A stretch of 64,000 bases of DNA from the NCBI RefSeq assembly GCF_020151015.1, contig NZ_CP083746.1:1517001-1581000 (forward strand), given 5' to 3'. The stretch is from Pseudomonas sp. p1(2021b) (GTDB taxonomy: Bacteria > Pseudomonadota > Gammaproteobacteria > Pseudomonadales > Pseudomonadaceae). Within the stretch, counting starts at the first letter, position 1, and each line of letters starts with the position of its first letter. Below, in pieces: positions 16,808 through 24,810 of the stretch. The notes under the pieces are model-generated. The model saw nothing but the letters and a program-made list of their open reading frames with translations. It did no database searches and was not told where the DNA came from. The position numbers were made by a program, and so were the translations under genes.

Positions 16808-17748
16808 TGCGTGCTCCCGGGCCGCTGGGCGTTGAGGTACTCGCGCAGCTGTTCGATCATTTCGCTCTGGGTGCTCAGGGGCATCATCAATACCCGTAGC
16901 TTCTGTGCCAGCAGCTCCCAGCGCTCGATGCGCGCCTCGGCCTGCTGGCGATAGGCCTGGCGCAGGTTGGCGTCGAGTGTGTCGAGTTCCAGCTGCGCGC
17001 CGCGTTGGGCGAAGCGCAGCAGGCCGGCGGCGGGCAGGGCATGGTCGAGCGGGTCGGACACCGGCATCAGCAGCACGTCGCAGTGGCGCGAGAGCATGCT
17101 CAGGTGCTGCTCCACGCCGGGGCTCAGGGCACGTTCGTCGCAGATGATGATGGCCAGGCTGCCAGGGCGCAGCACCTCGCGGGCGCGGCGCAGGGCCAGG
17201 GCCAGGCTGTCGGCCTGGGGCAGGGCCTCGGTGTGCAATGCCTGGTTGACCTTGGCCAGGCGGTTGAGCAGTTGCAGCAGGCTCTGCTTGCTGCGCCGTG
17301 GCTTGATCTCGTGGTGCTCGTTATCGCCGAACACCAGGCCGCCGATGCGGTCGTTATGCCCCAGCGCGGCCCAGCCGAACAGGGCCGCCGCCTGGGCGGC
17401 CAGCACCGACTTGAACATCAGCCCGGAACCGAAGAACAGGCGCTGGCTCTGCTCGACCAGGATGAAGATCGGCCGCTCGCGCTCTTCGTGGAACAGCTTG
17501 GTATGAGGCTCCTGGGTCCGCGCGGTGACGCGCCAGTCGATGTTGCGCACATCATCGCCGGCCTGGTAGACGCGTACCTGGTCGAAGTCCACGCCGCGCC
17601 CGCGCAGCTTGGAATGGTGCAGGCCGACCAGCGGGCTGCGCTGGCCGGGCCGGGAGAACAGCTGGATCTCGCGCACGCGGTGGCGCATGTCGATCAGCTC
17701 GGCCAGGCCAATGCGGATGCCGGGTTCGGCCAGGTACGCGGTGGGCAT
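16804..17748 (-). CDS. DUF58 domain-containing protein
   Basis: A 314-residue soluble protein starting MPTAYLAEPGIRIG, 4 bp after the moxR stop; a longer frame upstream only reads through moxR in another phase. The DUF58 signature is clear: HHSKLRGRGVDFDQVRVY, DDVRNIDWRVTART and KLFHEERERP. A VWA-like Rossmann half follows (IFILVEQSQRLFFGSG). DUF58 proteins are constant partners of MoxR ATPases and are thought to link the ATPase to the membrane VWA proteins. Confidence 0.9.
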   Translation of the reverse strand: MPTAYLAEPGIRIGLAELIDMRHRVREIQLFSRPGQRSPLVGLHHSKLRGRGVDFDQVRVYQAGDDVRNIDWRVTARTQEPHTKLFHEERERPIFILVEQSQRLFFGSGLMFKSVLAAQAAALFGWAALGHNDRIGGLVFGDNEHHEIKPRRSKQSLLQLLNRLAKVNQALHTEALPQADSLALALRRAREVLRPGSLAIIICDERALSPGVEQHLSMLSRHCDVLLMPVSDPLDHALPAAGLLRFAQRGAQLELDTLDANLRQAYRQQAEARIERWELLAQKLRVLMMPLSTQSEMIEQLREYLNAQRPGSTQ

Positions 17749-17752
17749 GGAA

Positions 17753-18712
17753 TCAGGCGACGGCGACAACGTCGAGGATGCGCTGGACCACCCGGTCCTG
17801 GTCGATCCCCGCCGCTTCCGCCTCGAACGAAAGGATGACGCGGTGGCGCAGCACGTCGAACAGCACCGCCTGGATGTCCTCGGGGCTGACGAAGTCGCGC
17901 CCGGCCAGCCAGGCATGGGCCCGTGCGCAGCGGTCCAGGGCGATCGAGCCGCGTGGGCTGGCGCCGTAGGCGATCCAGTCGGCCAGCTCGGCATCGAACT
18001 TGGCCGGCGTGCGGGTGGCCATGACCAGTTGCACCAGGTATTCCTCCACGGCATCGGCCATGTACAGACCGAGGATTTCCTTGCGCGCGGCGAAGATCGC
18101 CTGCTGGCTGACCCGCCGTTCCGGCTTGGCCTCGCCGCCCAGGGCTTCGCCGCGGGCCTGCTGGAGGATGCGACGTTCCACTGCGGCATCCGGGAAACCG
18201 ATCTTCACGTGCATCAGGAAGCGGTCGAGCTGGGCTTCGGGCAAGGGGTAGGTGCCTTCCTGCTCGATCGGGTTCTGGGTGGCCATGACCAGGAACAGCG
18301 GCGACAGCTCGTAGGTGCTGCGCCCGACGCTGACCTGGCGCTCGGCCATGGCTTCGAGCAGCGCCGACTGGACCTTGGCTGGGGCGCGGTTGATTTCATC
18401 GGCCAGCACCAGGTTGTGGAAGATCGGGCCTTGCTGGAACACGAAGCTGCCGGTTTCCGGGCGGTAGATCTCGGTGCCGGTGATGTCGGCCGGGAGCAGG
18501 TCGGGGGTGAACTGGATGCGGTGGAACTGCGCCTCGATCCCCTCGGCCAGTTCCTTGATGGCCTTGGTCTTGGCCAGGCCAGGCGCGCCTTCGACCAGCA
18601 TGTGGCCGTCGGCCAGCAATACGATCAGCAGGCGTTCGACCAGTTTCTCCTGGCCAAGGATCTGAGAGGAAAGAAAGGTGCGCAGCGCGATCAGCGCCTC
18701 ACGGTGTTCCAT
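17753..18712 (-). CDS. moxR: MoxR family AAA+ ATPase
   Basis: A 319-residue AAA+ ATPase and first gene of the operon. Walker A is GAPGLAKT, Walker B LVLADEIN, sensor 1 ATQNPIEQEGTYPLPEAQLD, and the arginine-finger region LDRFLMH. MoxR proteins act as chaperones that mature or activate VWA-containing complexes. The VWA targets here are presumably BatA and BatB downstream. The 217-bp space to the divergent lipase gene should hold both promoters; I saw no confident box in it. Confidence 0.93.
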   Translation of the reverse strand: MEHREALIALRTFLSSQILGQEKLVERLLIVLLADGHMLVEGAPGLAKTKAIKELAEGIEAQFHRIQFTPDLLPADITGTEIYRPETGSFVFQQGPIFHNLVLADEINRAPAKVQSALLEAMAERQVSVGRSTYELSPLFLVMATQNPIEQEGTYPLPEAQLDRFLMHVKIGFPDAAVERRILQQARGEALGGEAKPERRVSQQAIFAARKEILGLYMADAVEEYLVQLVMATRTPAKFDAELADWIAYGASPRGSIALDRCARAHAWLAGRDFVSPEDIQAVLFDVLRHRVILSFEAEAAGIDQDRVVQRILDVVAVA

Positions 18713-18929
18713 CGTCGACGGTTCCTGGAAATGGGCCGGCGATGCGTGTACCGCAGCGTCCGGGCAAGGGCTGATACTTTAATCCATCCGGGCCCATGCC
18801 GACCAATGGCGGCGTGGAAATTTCTCGACAGGCACAGTGCCATCTGCCTGTCCACCTCTGTAATCTGCTGATTTTCCACGCCAGCGGTTTGCGCCTTCAT
18901 TGTTCATTTTCGAACAGCGGAAAGCACCG

Positions 18930-20252
18930 ATGGACCTACCACAGCCGACTGGCCCGATCACCTTGCGGATCGGCGTTTTCTTCGACGGGACCGGCAACAA
19001 CCAAGGCAACAGCGTTGCGCCCGGTGAGGCGGTGGACGGCCGCCTGGGCAGCTACGGCAATGCTCCCAGCAACGTGGCGCTGCTCCATGATTTGTACCCG
19101 CAGGCCAGCGATGGCGCTTCCACGGTGTATTTCAGGTGCTATATCGAGGGGATCGGCACCTGGGCGGGCAAGGACGATTCAGCATTCGCCCAGGCAACTG
19201 GCCTAGGCCGCAGCGGCGTCGAGGCCCGTGTCGCGCAGGCCGCCCAGGCGATCGCCGGGCAAATACGTGCCTGGCTGGGCAGCCGCCCCCAGGCGCAGGT
19301 TGCGACGCTGGAATTCGACCTGTTCGGCTTCAGCCGTGGCGCGGCGGCGGCCAGGCACCTGGCCAATGACCTGGGCAAAGGGGGCGATAGCCTGCTGGCG
19401 CGGACCGGCGTGCTGGGCGAGGGGTTCGACTGGCAGGCCGGGCCGGTCATCAACTTCATCGGCCTGTTCGACACCGTGGCAGCGATCGTCGAGCCGCTCA
19501 AAGGCAATTTCAGCCCGGCCAACGACCGCTATGCCGGGCTGCAGCTGGGGCTGGCCGCAGGTGCGGCGCGCAAGGTGGTGCAACTGGTGGCCGCTGACGA
19601 GCACCGGCACAACTTCCCGCTGGTGCGCAGTGACAACGACATCGTCGTGCCAGGCTGCCATTCGGATATTGGCGGGGGGTACCTGGAATGCATGATTGAG
19701 CAGATGCTGCTCAGCAAGCCGCGCTCGAACCTGGTGCCGGTGCGCACGCCTGTGGAGCAGACCCAGGCCTACGTCCTGACCGCCGCACAATTGGCCAGGG
19801 ACCATGCTCATACGCCAGCGCCTGCGCCCCGGGTCTTGACCTGGGAGGAGCCGGTCGAACGAAGCGACCCCCGGGATGAACCGTACAAACGGGTCTATGC
19901 GGCGATACACCGCGAGCGGGAGGTACGTGGGCACTTGTCGCGGGTGTACCTGCGCATCATGCGTGAACTGGCGGTGCGGGCACGGGTGCCGTTTGCCGAG
20001 GTGGATGACGATGCGGCGGCGTTCTGGTTGCCGCCGGAGCTGCTGGGGATCAGCGACAAGCTGCATGACTTCGCCCTGGGGCGCAGCGCTGAGCCGGGGT
20101 TGACCGTGGAGCAAAGGCAATTGCTGGAGGCGCGCTATATCCATGCTTCGGCGCATTGGAATGCGCTGAAGGGGCTGCGCAACAGTGAACTGGATGTGTT
20201 GTACATCGACCGGCCGGCGGAGGGCGGGCGGTCGATGCACGGCAATGGATGA
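18930..20252 (+). CDS. DUF2235 family lipase, Tle1-like putative effector
   Basis: A 440-residue alpha/beta hydrolase of the DUF2235 group. Hallmarks in order: GVFFDGTGNN near the N-terminus, the nucleophile elbow FGFSRGAAAAR, NFIGLFDTVAA with the catalytic-type Asp, ADEHRHNFPL, and PGCHSDIGGGY with the likely catalytic His. Tle1 phospholipases secreted by type VI systems belong to this family. ATG 18930 is chosen over an upstream TTG at 18900 because the family homology begins just after it. No signal peptide. No immunity lipoprotein, VgrG or PAAR gene is adjacent, so effector status is inference; it could be a house phospholipase. A REP element follows the stop. Confidence 0.8.
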   Translation: MDLPQPTGPITLRIGVFFDGTGNNQGNSVAPGEAVDGRLGSYGNAPSNVALLHDLYPQASDGASTVYFRCYIEGIGTWAGKDDSAFAQATGLGRSGVEARVAQAAQAIAGQIRAWLGSRPQAQVATLEFDLFGFSRGAAAARHLANDLGKGGDSLLARTGVLGEGFDWQAGPVINFIGLFDTVAAIVEPLKGNFSPANDRYAGLQLGLAAGAARKVVQLVAADEHRHNFPLVRSDNDIVVPGCHSDIGGGYLECMIEQMLLSKPRSNLVPVRTPVEQTQAYVLTAAQLARDHAHTPAPAPRVLTWEEPVERSDPRDEPYKRVYAAIHREREVRGHLSRVYLRIMRELAVRARVPFAEVDDDAAAFWLPPELLGISDKLHDFALGRSAEPGLTVEQRQLLEARYIHASAHWNALKGLRNSELDVLYIDRPAEGGRSMHGNG

Positions 20253-20275
20253 TTCGAGCCGAGCCGGGGCCACTG

Positions 20276-20312
20276 TGCAGCCCTTTCGCGGCGCAAGGCC
20301 GCTCCTACAGGG
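20276..20312. repeat. REP element
   Basis: CCCTTTCGCGGCGCAAGGCC followed by GCTCCTACAGG, the palindromic repeat typical of P. putida group intergenic DNA. It sits between the converging ends of the lipase and transporter genes. Confidence 0.85.
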
Positions 20313-20361
20313 GCGCGTATGCCTGCTTCTTGGAGCGGCGTTGCGTCCTCAGAACCTTCTG

Positions 20362-21690
20362 CTAGTTCTTCGAGGTCGAATGCCTACGCCCCTGGTCCAG
20401 CAGCGCAAAGACCACCACCAGCACACCGGAAACCGCCAGGATCAACGCCACGCCATCGGTGGAGTGGGTCGCCGAGCCAGCCACCAATGCCAGGCCGCCC
20501 AGCGGGGCCAGGCCACCGGCCACGGCCGTGCCGATCTCGCGGCCGGTGCCGAAGCCCGAGGAGCGGGTCTGGGTCGGGAACTGGCGGCTGAGGAACGAGC
20601 CTTGGGGGGCGAACATCATCGGGGCGAGCAGGCCGGTGCCGATGGCGATGGCGATGTAGATCAGCGTCGGCTCGCCGGTTTCCAACAGCTTCAGGAATGG
20701 GAAGGCGAACAACGCCGACAGCAGGCCACCGAGCATCAGCACATGCTTGCTGCTCCAGCGGTCGCACAACCAGCCGAAGAACGGCACGGCGAAGATCGCC
20801 ACCAGGCTGGCCAGGGTCACCGACAGCGAGGTGACATGGGCTTCGACGCCCTTGAACTGGGTCAGGTAGGCCAGGGAGAAGGTCTTGAAGATATAGCTCA
20901 GGGCGTTGTAGCCCACGGCCACGAAGAACACCACGGCCAGGCCCTTGAGGTCGTGCTTGAACAGCAGCTTGAGCGGCGAGACCTGCGGCTTGTCCTTGGC
21001 CTGGTCGAGTTCCTTGAAGTCCGGCGTCTCGGGGATGCTCTTGCGCACCCACAAGCCAATGCCCACCAGGGCGATGCTGGCGATGAACGGGATGCGCCAG
21101 CCGCCGGCCAGGAGGAATTCGTTGCCGTTCATGGTCAGCAGGTACACCGTCAGCGACGACAGCAGCAGACCCAGGTTCAGCCCCAGCGCCGGCCAGGCGC
21201 CCTGGCTGCCGCGCTTGCCTTCGCTGGCATGCTCGTAGGAGGTGACGGCTGCGCCCGACAGTTCGGCGCCGGCACCCAGGCCCTGGATGATACGGATCAC
21301 CACCAGGATGATCGGCGCCCAGATGCCGATGCTGGCGTAGCTGGGAATCAGGCCGATCAACGCGGTGCACACGCCCATCATGCAGAAGGTGATCACCAGC
21401 ACCTGCTTGCGGCCGAACCGGTCGCCCAGGTAGCCGAACAGCACGCCGCCGAAGGGGCGGGCGATGAAGCCGATGGCAAAGGTGGAGAAGGCTAGCAGCG
21501 AGGCCACTGCCGGGTTGCTGGCGTCGAAGAAGATCTTCGAGAAGACGATCGCCGCCATGGTGGCGTACAGGTAGAAGTCGTACCACTCCAGCATCGAGCC
21601 GAAAATGGTCGCCGCGGCCACCTTGCGCAGGCGCTTGCGTTGCTGTTCCGGGGTTTCGGGCGCGGCCGGGGCCGCCTCATATACCGACAT
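20362..21690 (-). CDS. lhgT: MFS transporter of the metabolite:H+ symporter family, likely L-2-hydroxyglutarate uptake
   Basis: A 442-residue protein with about 12 membrane helices. MHS family marks: GSMLEWYDFYLYATMAAIVF in helix 1, the loop 2-3 motif GYLGDRFGRK, and ARPFGGVLFG. It is the last gene of a three-gene minus-strand locus behind an L-2-hydroxyglutarate oxidase and a GntR regulator. I recall the same trio from P. putida W619, where the transporter is called LhgT; substrate and symbol rest on that context. It starts 42 bp after the oxidase stop, so co-transcription is likely. Confidence 0.85.
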   Translation of the reverse strand: MSVYEAAPAAPETPEQQRKRLRKVAAATIFGSMLEWYDFYLYATMAAIVFSKIFFDASNPAVASLLAFSTFAIGFIARPFGGVLFGYLGDRFGRKQVLVITFCMMGVCTALIGLIPSYASIGIWAPIILVVIRIIQGLGAGAELSGAAVTSYEHASEGKRGSQGAWPALGLNLGLLLSSLTVYLLTMNGNEFLLAGGWRIPFIASIALVGIGLWVRKSIPETPDFKELDQAKDKPQVSPLKLLFKHDLKGLAVVFFVAVGYNALSYIFKTFSLAYLTQFKGVEAHVTSLSVTLASLVAIFAVPFFGWLCDRWSSKHVLMLGGLLSALFAFPFLKLLETGEPTLIYIAIAIGTGLLAPMMFAPQGSFLSRQFPTQTRSSGFGTGREIGTAVAGGLAPLGGLALVAGSATHSTDGVALILAVSGVLVVVFALLDQGRRHSTSKN

Positions 21691-21732
21691 CTGAGGTTCC
21701 TTATTGTCTTTGTAGTTGGGTGTGCAGCAGGT

Positions 21733-22926
21733 TCAGCGGGCCTTGAGGATCCTTTCGGCGATCATCTGGCCGATGGGAATGGCTGAGGTCGCCGCCGGTG
21801 ATGGGGCATTGCAGACATGCACCATGCGCGGGGTCTCGGCGAACAGGAAATCGTGCACTAGGGTGCCGTCGCGCATCACCGCCTGGGCGCGAATGCCGGC
21901 CTCGTAGGGCAGCAGGTCCTGGACCTCGAGCTGGGGACAGTACTTGCGGCACTGTTCCAGGTAGCCGCGCTTGAACAGCGAGTTCTTCATCTCGGTGGTG
22001 CCGGAGCCGAGGTTGTTCCAGAGGGTCTTCCAGAAGCCGGGGAAGCGTGCGTATTCGGCAACGTCCCGCCAGTTCACCGAGAACTTGCGGTAGTTCTCCC
22101 GGCCCAGGCCGAGCACGGCGTTGGGGCCAACGGTGACGCTGCCGTCGATCATCCGCGTCAGGTGCACGCCAAGGAACGGCAGGTCCGGATCGGGGATCGG
22201 GTAGATCAGGTGGTTGACGATCTGGTTCTTGCTCGGCGGCAGCCGGTAGTACTCGCCACGGAAGGGGATGATCTGGTGGTCGATCTTCACCCCGGCCAGG
22301 CGCGCCAGACGGTCGGACTGCAGGCCTGCACAGGCGACCAGTTGGCGGGCGCACCAGCTCTGGCCGTCACTGCTGACTTCGACATGCTCGCCGTGTTCCT
22401 TGATCGCCCGCACCGTGGTGGCCATGCGCACTTCGCCACCGGCCTTCTGGATGACACGGGCCATGGCGTCGCACACCTGCTTGTAGTCGACGATGCCAGT
22501 TGCATCGAGGAACAGGGCTCCCTTGCCGACGATATTGGGCTCGCGGCGCTTGAGCTCGGTGGCGTCCAGGCGTTCGACCTTCAGCCCGTTCTGCCGGGAG
22601 CGCTCGTGCAGCGCCTGCATACGCTGCATTTCCAGGTCGTTGGAGGCGACCAGCAACTTGCCGCAGACCTCGAAGGCAATGCCGTGCTCGGTGCAGAAGT
22701 CTTTGGTGGCCTGGGCGCCGCGCTTGCACAGGTCGGCCTTGAGGCTGCCCGGGGCGTAGTAGATGCCCGCGTGGATCACGCCGCTGTTGTGGCCGGTTTG
22801 GTGACGACCGAGGATGGTTTCCTTCTCGAGGATCAGCAGCGATGCGCCGGGGCGCTGCTCGAGCAGGGCCATGGCGGTGGCGAGGCCGACGATGCCGCCG
22901 CCGATGATGCAGTAGTCGTAGGTCAT
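21733..22926 (-). CDS. lhgO: L-2-hydroxyglutarate oxidase
   Basis: A 397-residue FAD-dependent oxidoreductase of the DAO fold that converts L-2-hydroxyglutarate to 2-oxoglutarate, passing electrons to the respiratory chain. The N-terminal dinucleotide motif is IIGGGIVGLATA, followed by LEKE. The LhgO marks QTGHNSGVIHAGIYYAPGS and FRGEYYRL are present, as is a C-terminal GIRAQAVMRDGTLVHDFL. The length is normal. A FadR-type operator lies about 40-55 bp upstream, pointing to substrate-responsive repression by the neighbouring regulator. Confidence 0.92.
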   Translation of the reverse strand: MTYDYCIIGGGIVGLATAMALLEQRPGASLLILEKETILGRHQTGHNSGVIHAGIYYAPGSLKADLCKRGAQATKDFCTEHGIAFEVCGKLLVASNDLEMQRMQALHERSRQNGLKVERLDATELKRREPNIVGKGALFLDATGIVDYKQVCDAMARVIQKAGGEVRMATTVRAIKEHGEHVEVSSDGQSWCARQLVACAGLQSDRLARLAGVKIDHQIIPFRGEYYRLPPSKNQIVNHLIYPIPDPDLPFLGVHLTRMIDGSVTVGPNAVLGLGRENYRKFSVNWRDVAEYARFPGFWKTLWNNLGSGTTEMKNSLFKRGYLEQCRKYCPQLEVQDLLPYEAGIRAQAVMRDGTLVHDFLFAETPRMVHVCNAPSPAATSAIPIGQMIAERILKAR

Positions 22927-22964
22927 GCAGGGGTACCTTGGATTTCTTGTCGGTGGATCTGCTT

Positions 22965-22982
22965 ATCAGGTTGTCAGACTAA
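22965..22982. promoter_or_regulatory. GntR/FadR-type operator upstream of lhgO
   Basis: ATCAGGTTGTCAGAC (22965-22979), continuing to CTAA. On the minus strand it reads TTAGTCTGACAA, an imperfect TNGTC-N-GACNA palindrome. The same 15-mer recurs at 23759-23773 at the front of the regulator gene. Confidence 0.75.
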
Positions 22983-23028
22983 GTAGGGCGTGTGAAAGGC
23001 TCCCAGGCCATTGCGTGTGGCTCCGGTG

Positions 23029-23739
23029 TCAGTCGAGTTCGGGCAGGTCGATTTTCAGGCGCCGTGCCGAGGCCCGCAGGTGCGCTTCGGCGCACGCTGC
23101 AGCCGCCAGGCGGTCGCCGTCGGCGATGGCCTGGTACAGCGCCTGGTGTTCGCGGTTGGCATCGGCCGAGCCGCCCACCGAAGCGGTGGCGGAGTTTTCC
23201 CAGGCGCTACGCCGCGCGGCCGCCAGCTGGCCGCCGAGAAAATCGTGGAAGGCCACGAAATAGTCGTTCTTGCTGGCTTCGGCGATGGCCCGGTGGAAGG
23301 CCACGTCGGCGGCGGAGGCGCTGGCCAGGTCGCTACGCTTGTCGAGCATCGCCTGCAGGGCTTGGCCCATGCGCGCCAGGTCCGCGTCGTCGCGACGGCG
23401 GGCGGCGATGGCCGCAGCCTGGGTCTCGATCCACAGGCGCATTTCGAACATCTGCGCCAGGTCCGGCTTGCGCCCGTTGCTGCCGGGGAAACGGAACACG
23501 GTGCCGCTGGGGGTTTGCGAAATGTACGAGCCGAGCCCACGCCGGGCGATGAGCACGCCATCGGCCTTGAGCTGCGCCACCGCCTCGCGCACGACCGAGC
23601 GGCTGACGTTCAGCTGTTCGGCCAGTTGCTGTTCGGTGGGCAGGCGCGATTCGGCAGCCAGGCGGCCGGAATCGATCTCTGCGCGGATGGCGCTGACAAC
23701 CCGTTCGACCAGGGTGTCGGGGCGCTGGAGCTCTAGCAT
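23029..23739 (-). CDS. lhgR: FCD-family GntR regulator of L-2-hydroxyglutarate catabolism
   Basis: A 236-residue repressor starting MLELQRPDTLVERVV. The winged helix contains RLPTEQQLAEQLNVSRSVVR and the wing GLGSYIS. The C-terminal FCD domain has the metal/effector residues spread over EMRLWIETQAA, FHRAIAEAS and an H in REHQALYQAI. A TTG at 23775 would extend the protein by 12 residues, but that codon lies inside a perfect operator palindrome, so ATG 23739 is preferred; neither start has a strong ribosome-binding site. It probably represses itself and the lhgO-lhgT pair until L-2-hydroxyglutarate binds, as described for LhgR of P. putida W619. Confidence 0.85.
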   Translation of the reverse strand: MLELQRPDTLVERVVSAIRAEIDSGRLAAESRLPTEQQLAEQLNVSRSVVREAVAQLKADGVLIARRGLGSYISQTPSGTVFRFPGSNGRKPDLAQMFEMRLWIETQAAAIAARRRDDADLARMGQALQAMLDKRSDLASASAADVAFHRAIAEASKNDYFVAFHDFLGGQLAAARRSAWENSATASVGGSADANREHQALYQAIADGDRLAAAACAEAHLRASARRLKIDLPELD

Positions 23740-23758
23740 TGGGAATGATTGCCTATTG

Positions 23759-23775
23759 ATCAGGTTGTCAGACAA
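23759..23775. promoter_or_regulatory. GntR/FadR-type operator upstream of lhgR
   Basis: Contains TTGTCAGACAA (23765-23775), read TTGTCTGACAA on the minus strand, a perfect palindrome around the central base. It shares the 15-mer ATCAGGTTGTCAGAC with the site before lhgO. Position suggests autoregulation. Confidence 0.78.
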
Positions 23776-23825
23776 TGCCTGTGCCGGGGGCGGTCTGTCA
23801 ATGATCTGGCGTTATCGAGGGGGGC

Positions 23826-23854
23826 TGTAGGAGCGGCCTTGTGCCGCGAAAGGG
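23826..23854 (+). repeat. REP element, left member of a pair
   Basis: TGTAGGAGCGGCCTTGTGCC followed by GCGAAAGGG. It faces an inverted copy at 24074-24103 with the long palindrome between them. Confidence 0.85.
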
Positions 23855-23866
23855 TCGCAACGCGGC

Positions 23867-24033
23867 CCTAGTGTGGTGTTTCACAAATAACGACCATAAC
23901 TCGCGGCGCTTTTTGCGCACATGCGGCGTTGTCGCTCCTCGCCGTAGCTGGGCTACGACTCGTCGCGACGCCTTGCCTGAGCGCAAAAATCGCTCGCGAG
24001 TTATTGGTCGTATTTGCAAAACACCACACTAGG
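23867..24033. repeat. 167-bp near-palindromic element, MITE-like
   Basis: The left arm begins CCTAGTGTGGTGTTT at 23867; the right arm ends AAAACACCACACTAGG at 24033. Arms of about 52 bp match with a few 1-2 base gaps, and the inner part (GGCGTTGTCGC..CGTAGC against GCTACGACTCG..GACGCC) also pairs, so almost the whole element folds back on itself. CTAG stands at both outer edges. It has no coding capacity and sits between two inverted REPs. It resembles a miniature inverted-repeat element, but its parent is not known to me. Confidence 0.8.
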
Positions 24034-24073
24034 TTCTGCGTATAGACGCATGGATGGCCGGGGGCGCTGCGCG

Positions 24074-24103
24074 CCCCTTTCGCGGCACAAGGCCGCTCCT
24101 ACA
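24074..24103 (-). repeat. REP element, right member of a pair
   Basis: CCCCTTTCGCGGCACAAGGC followed by CGCTCCTACA, the inverse of the copy at 23826-23854. It ends 17 bp before the end of the next gene. The 23776-24120 interval holds only these repeats and the palindrome. Confidence 0.85.
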
Positions 24104-24120
24104 AAGGGGGCGGGTCGGCT

Positions 24121-24474
24121 TCAGAGCTCGGAAACGAAAGTCCCGGTACCGTCGAGGATGTTGCGCAAGGTCAGCTCGACCTCCTCGAGGTCGGTACCTG
24201 CCGAGGTCAGCACGATCTCCAACTGTTCGGAGCCCTTGAGGGCATCCCGGTCGCTGGCCGCCACTTCGATCAGTAGCCGCGTGGCACTGAGCGTCACCTT
24301 CAGGCCGTCGAGCGTCGATGGCTCGTCGTCCAGGGTCAGGTCCACGGTGTCTTCGTCCGGGTAACGAGTGAGCAGGAACATCTGGCCCTTGTCGCTGTGG
24401 CAGCACAGGGTCGCCATGTTGTCTTCTTCTTCGTCGCAGGGCGTGGCGAAGAGCAGGGCGGTTTTCAATTGCAT
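24121..24474 (-). CDS. Small conserved hypothetical protein
   Basis: A 117-residue acidic protein starting MQLKTALLFATPCDEEEDN. An ATG at 24417 (MATLCCHSDKGQ) is an alternative start behind a purine-rich GAAGAAGAAGAC. No signal peptide or membrane helix; it contains CC near the second start and a regular strand/helix pattern ending TGTFVSEL. I do not recognise the family. It is divergent from gdhB and ends beside REP DNA. Confidence 0.65.
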   Translation of the reverse strand: MQLKTALLFATPCDEEEDNMATLCCHSDKGQMFLLTRYPDEDTVDLTLDDEPSTLDGLKVTLSATRLLIEVAASDRDALKGSEQLEIVLTSAGTDLEEVELTLRNILDGTGTFVSEL

Positions 24475-24810
24475 GGCTGGCTCGGGTCGAAGGTATGAAA
24501 GGGGAATTCTGACAGCCTTGCCCGCTTACATAAACGTAAAGTTACCGGCCCTTGACCGAAATTGTCGCAGCGCTGCAAGCCCTGGTGACCACTCAGTCGT
24601 TAAGCTGCCCAGTCGATGGACACCCGTAAAGCCACAGCCCGAGGGCGGCAGTCGTCTTTGCAGGTGCTCATCCATGAACGGATGGACGCGAAATGGCGTC
24701 CGACGCCTGGTTTTCACCGTCCAGTCGCCACGGGTTGGCTATCGTTGATTCGTGTACGGCGGACGCACGCGACGCTTCACCAAATAACAAGCCCAAGCGG
24801 AGTACCACAG
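24475..24810. other. Intergenic region between a small divergent gene and gdhB
   Basis: A 336-bp space that must hold the gdhB promoter and that of the small minus-strand gene. The gdhB frame is open back to 24616, but the homology and ribosome-binding site place the start at 24811. I saw no convincing promoter, operator or RNA element. Confidence 0.5.

Noticed and set aside
20384..21586. A 400-codon minus-strand frame inside the lhgT transporter
   Set aside because: Out-of-phase reading of the transporter; Arg/Pro-rich and without membrane helices.
23763..23775. TTG 23775 as the start of lhgR
   Set aside because: It lies within the operator palindrome and lacks a ribosome-binding site; ATG 23739 keeps the whole DNA-binding domain.
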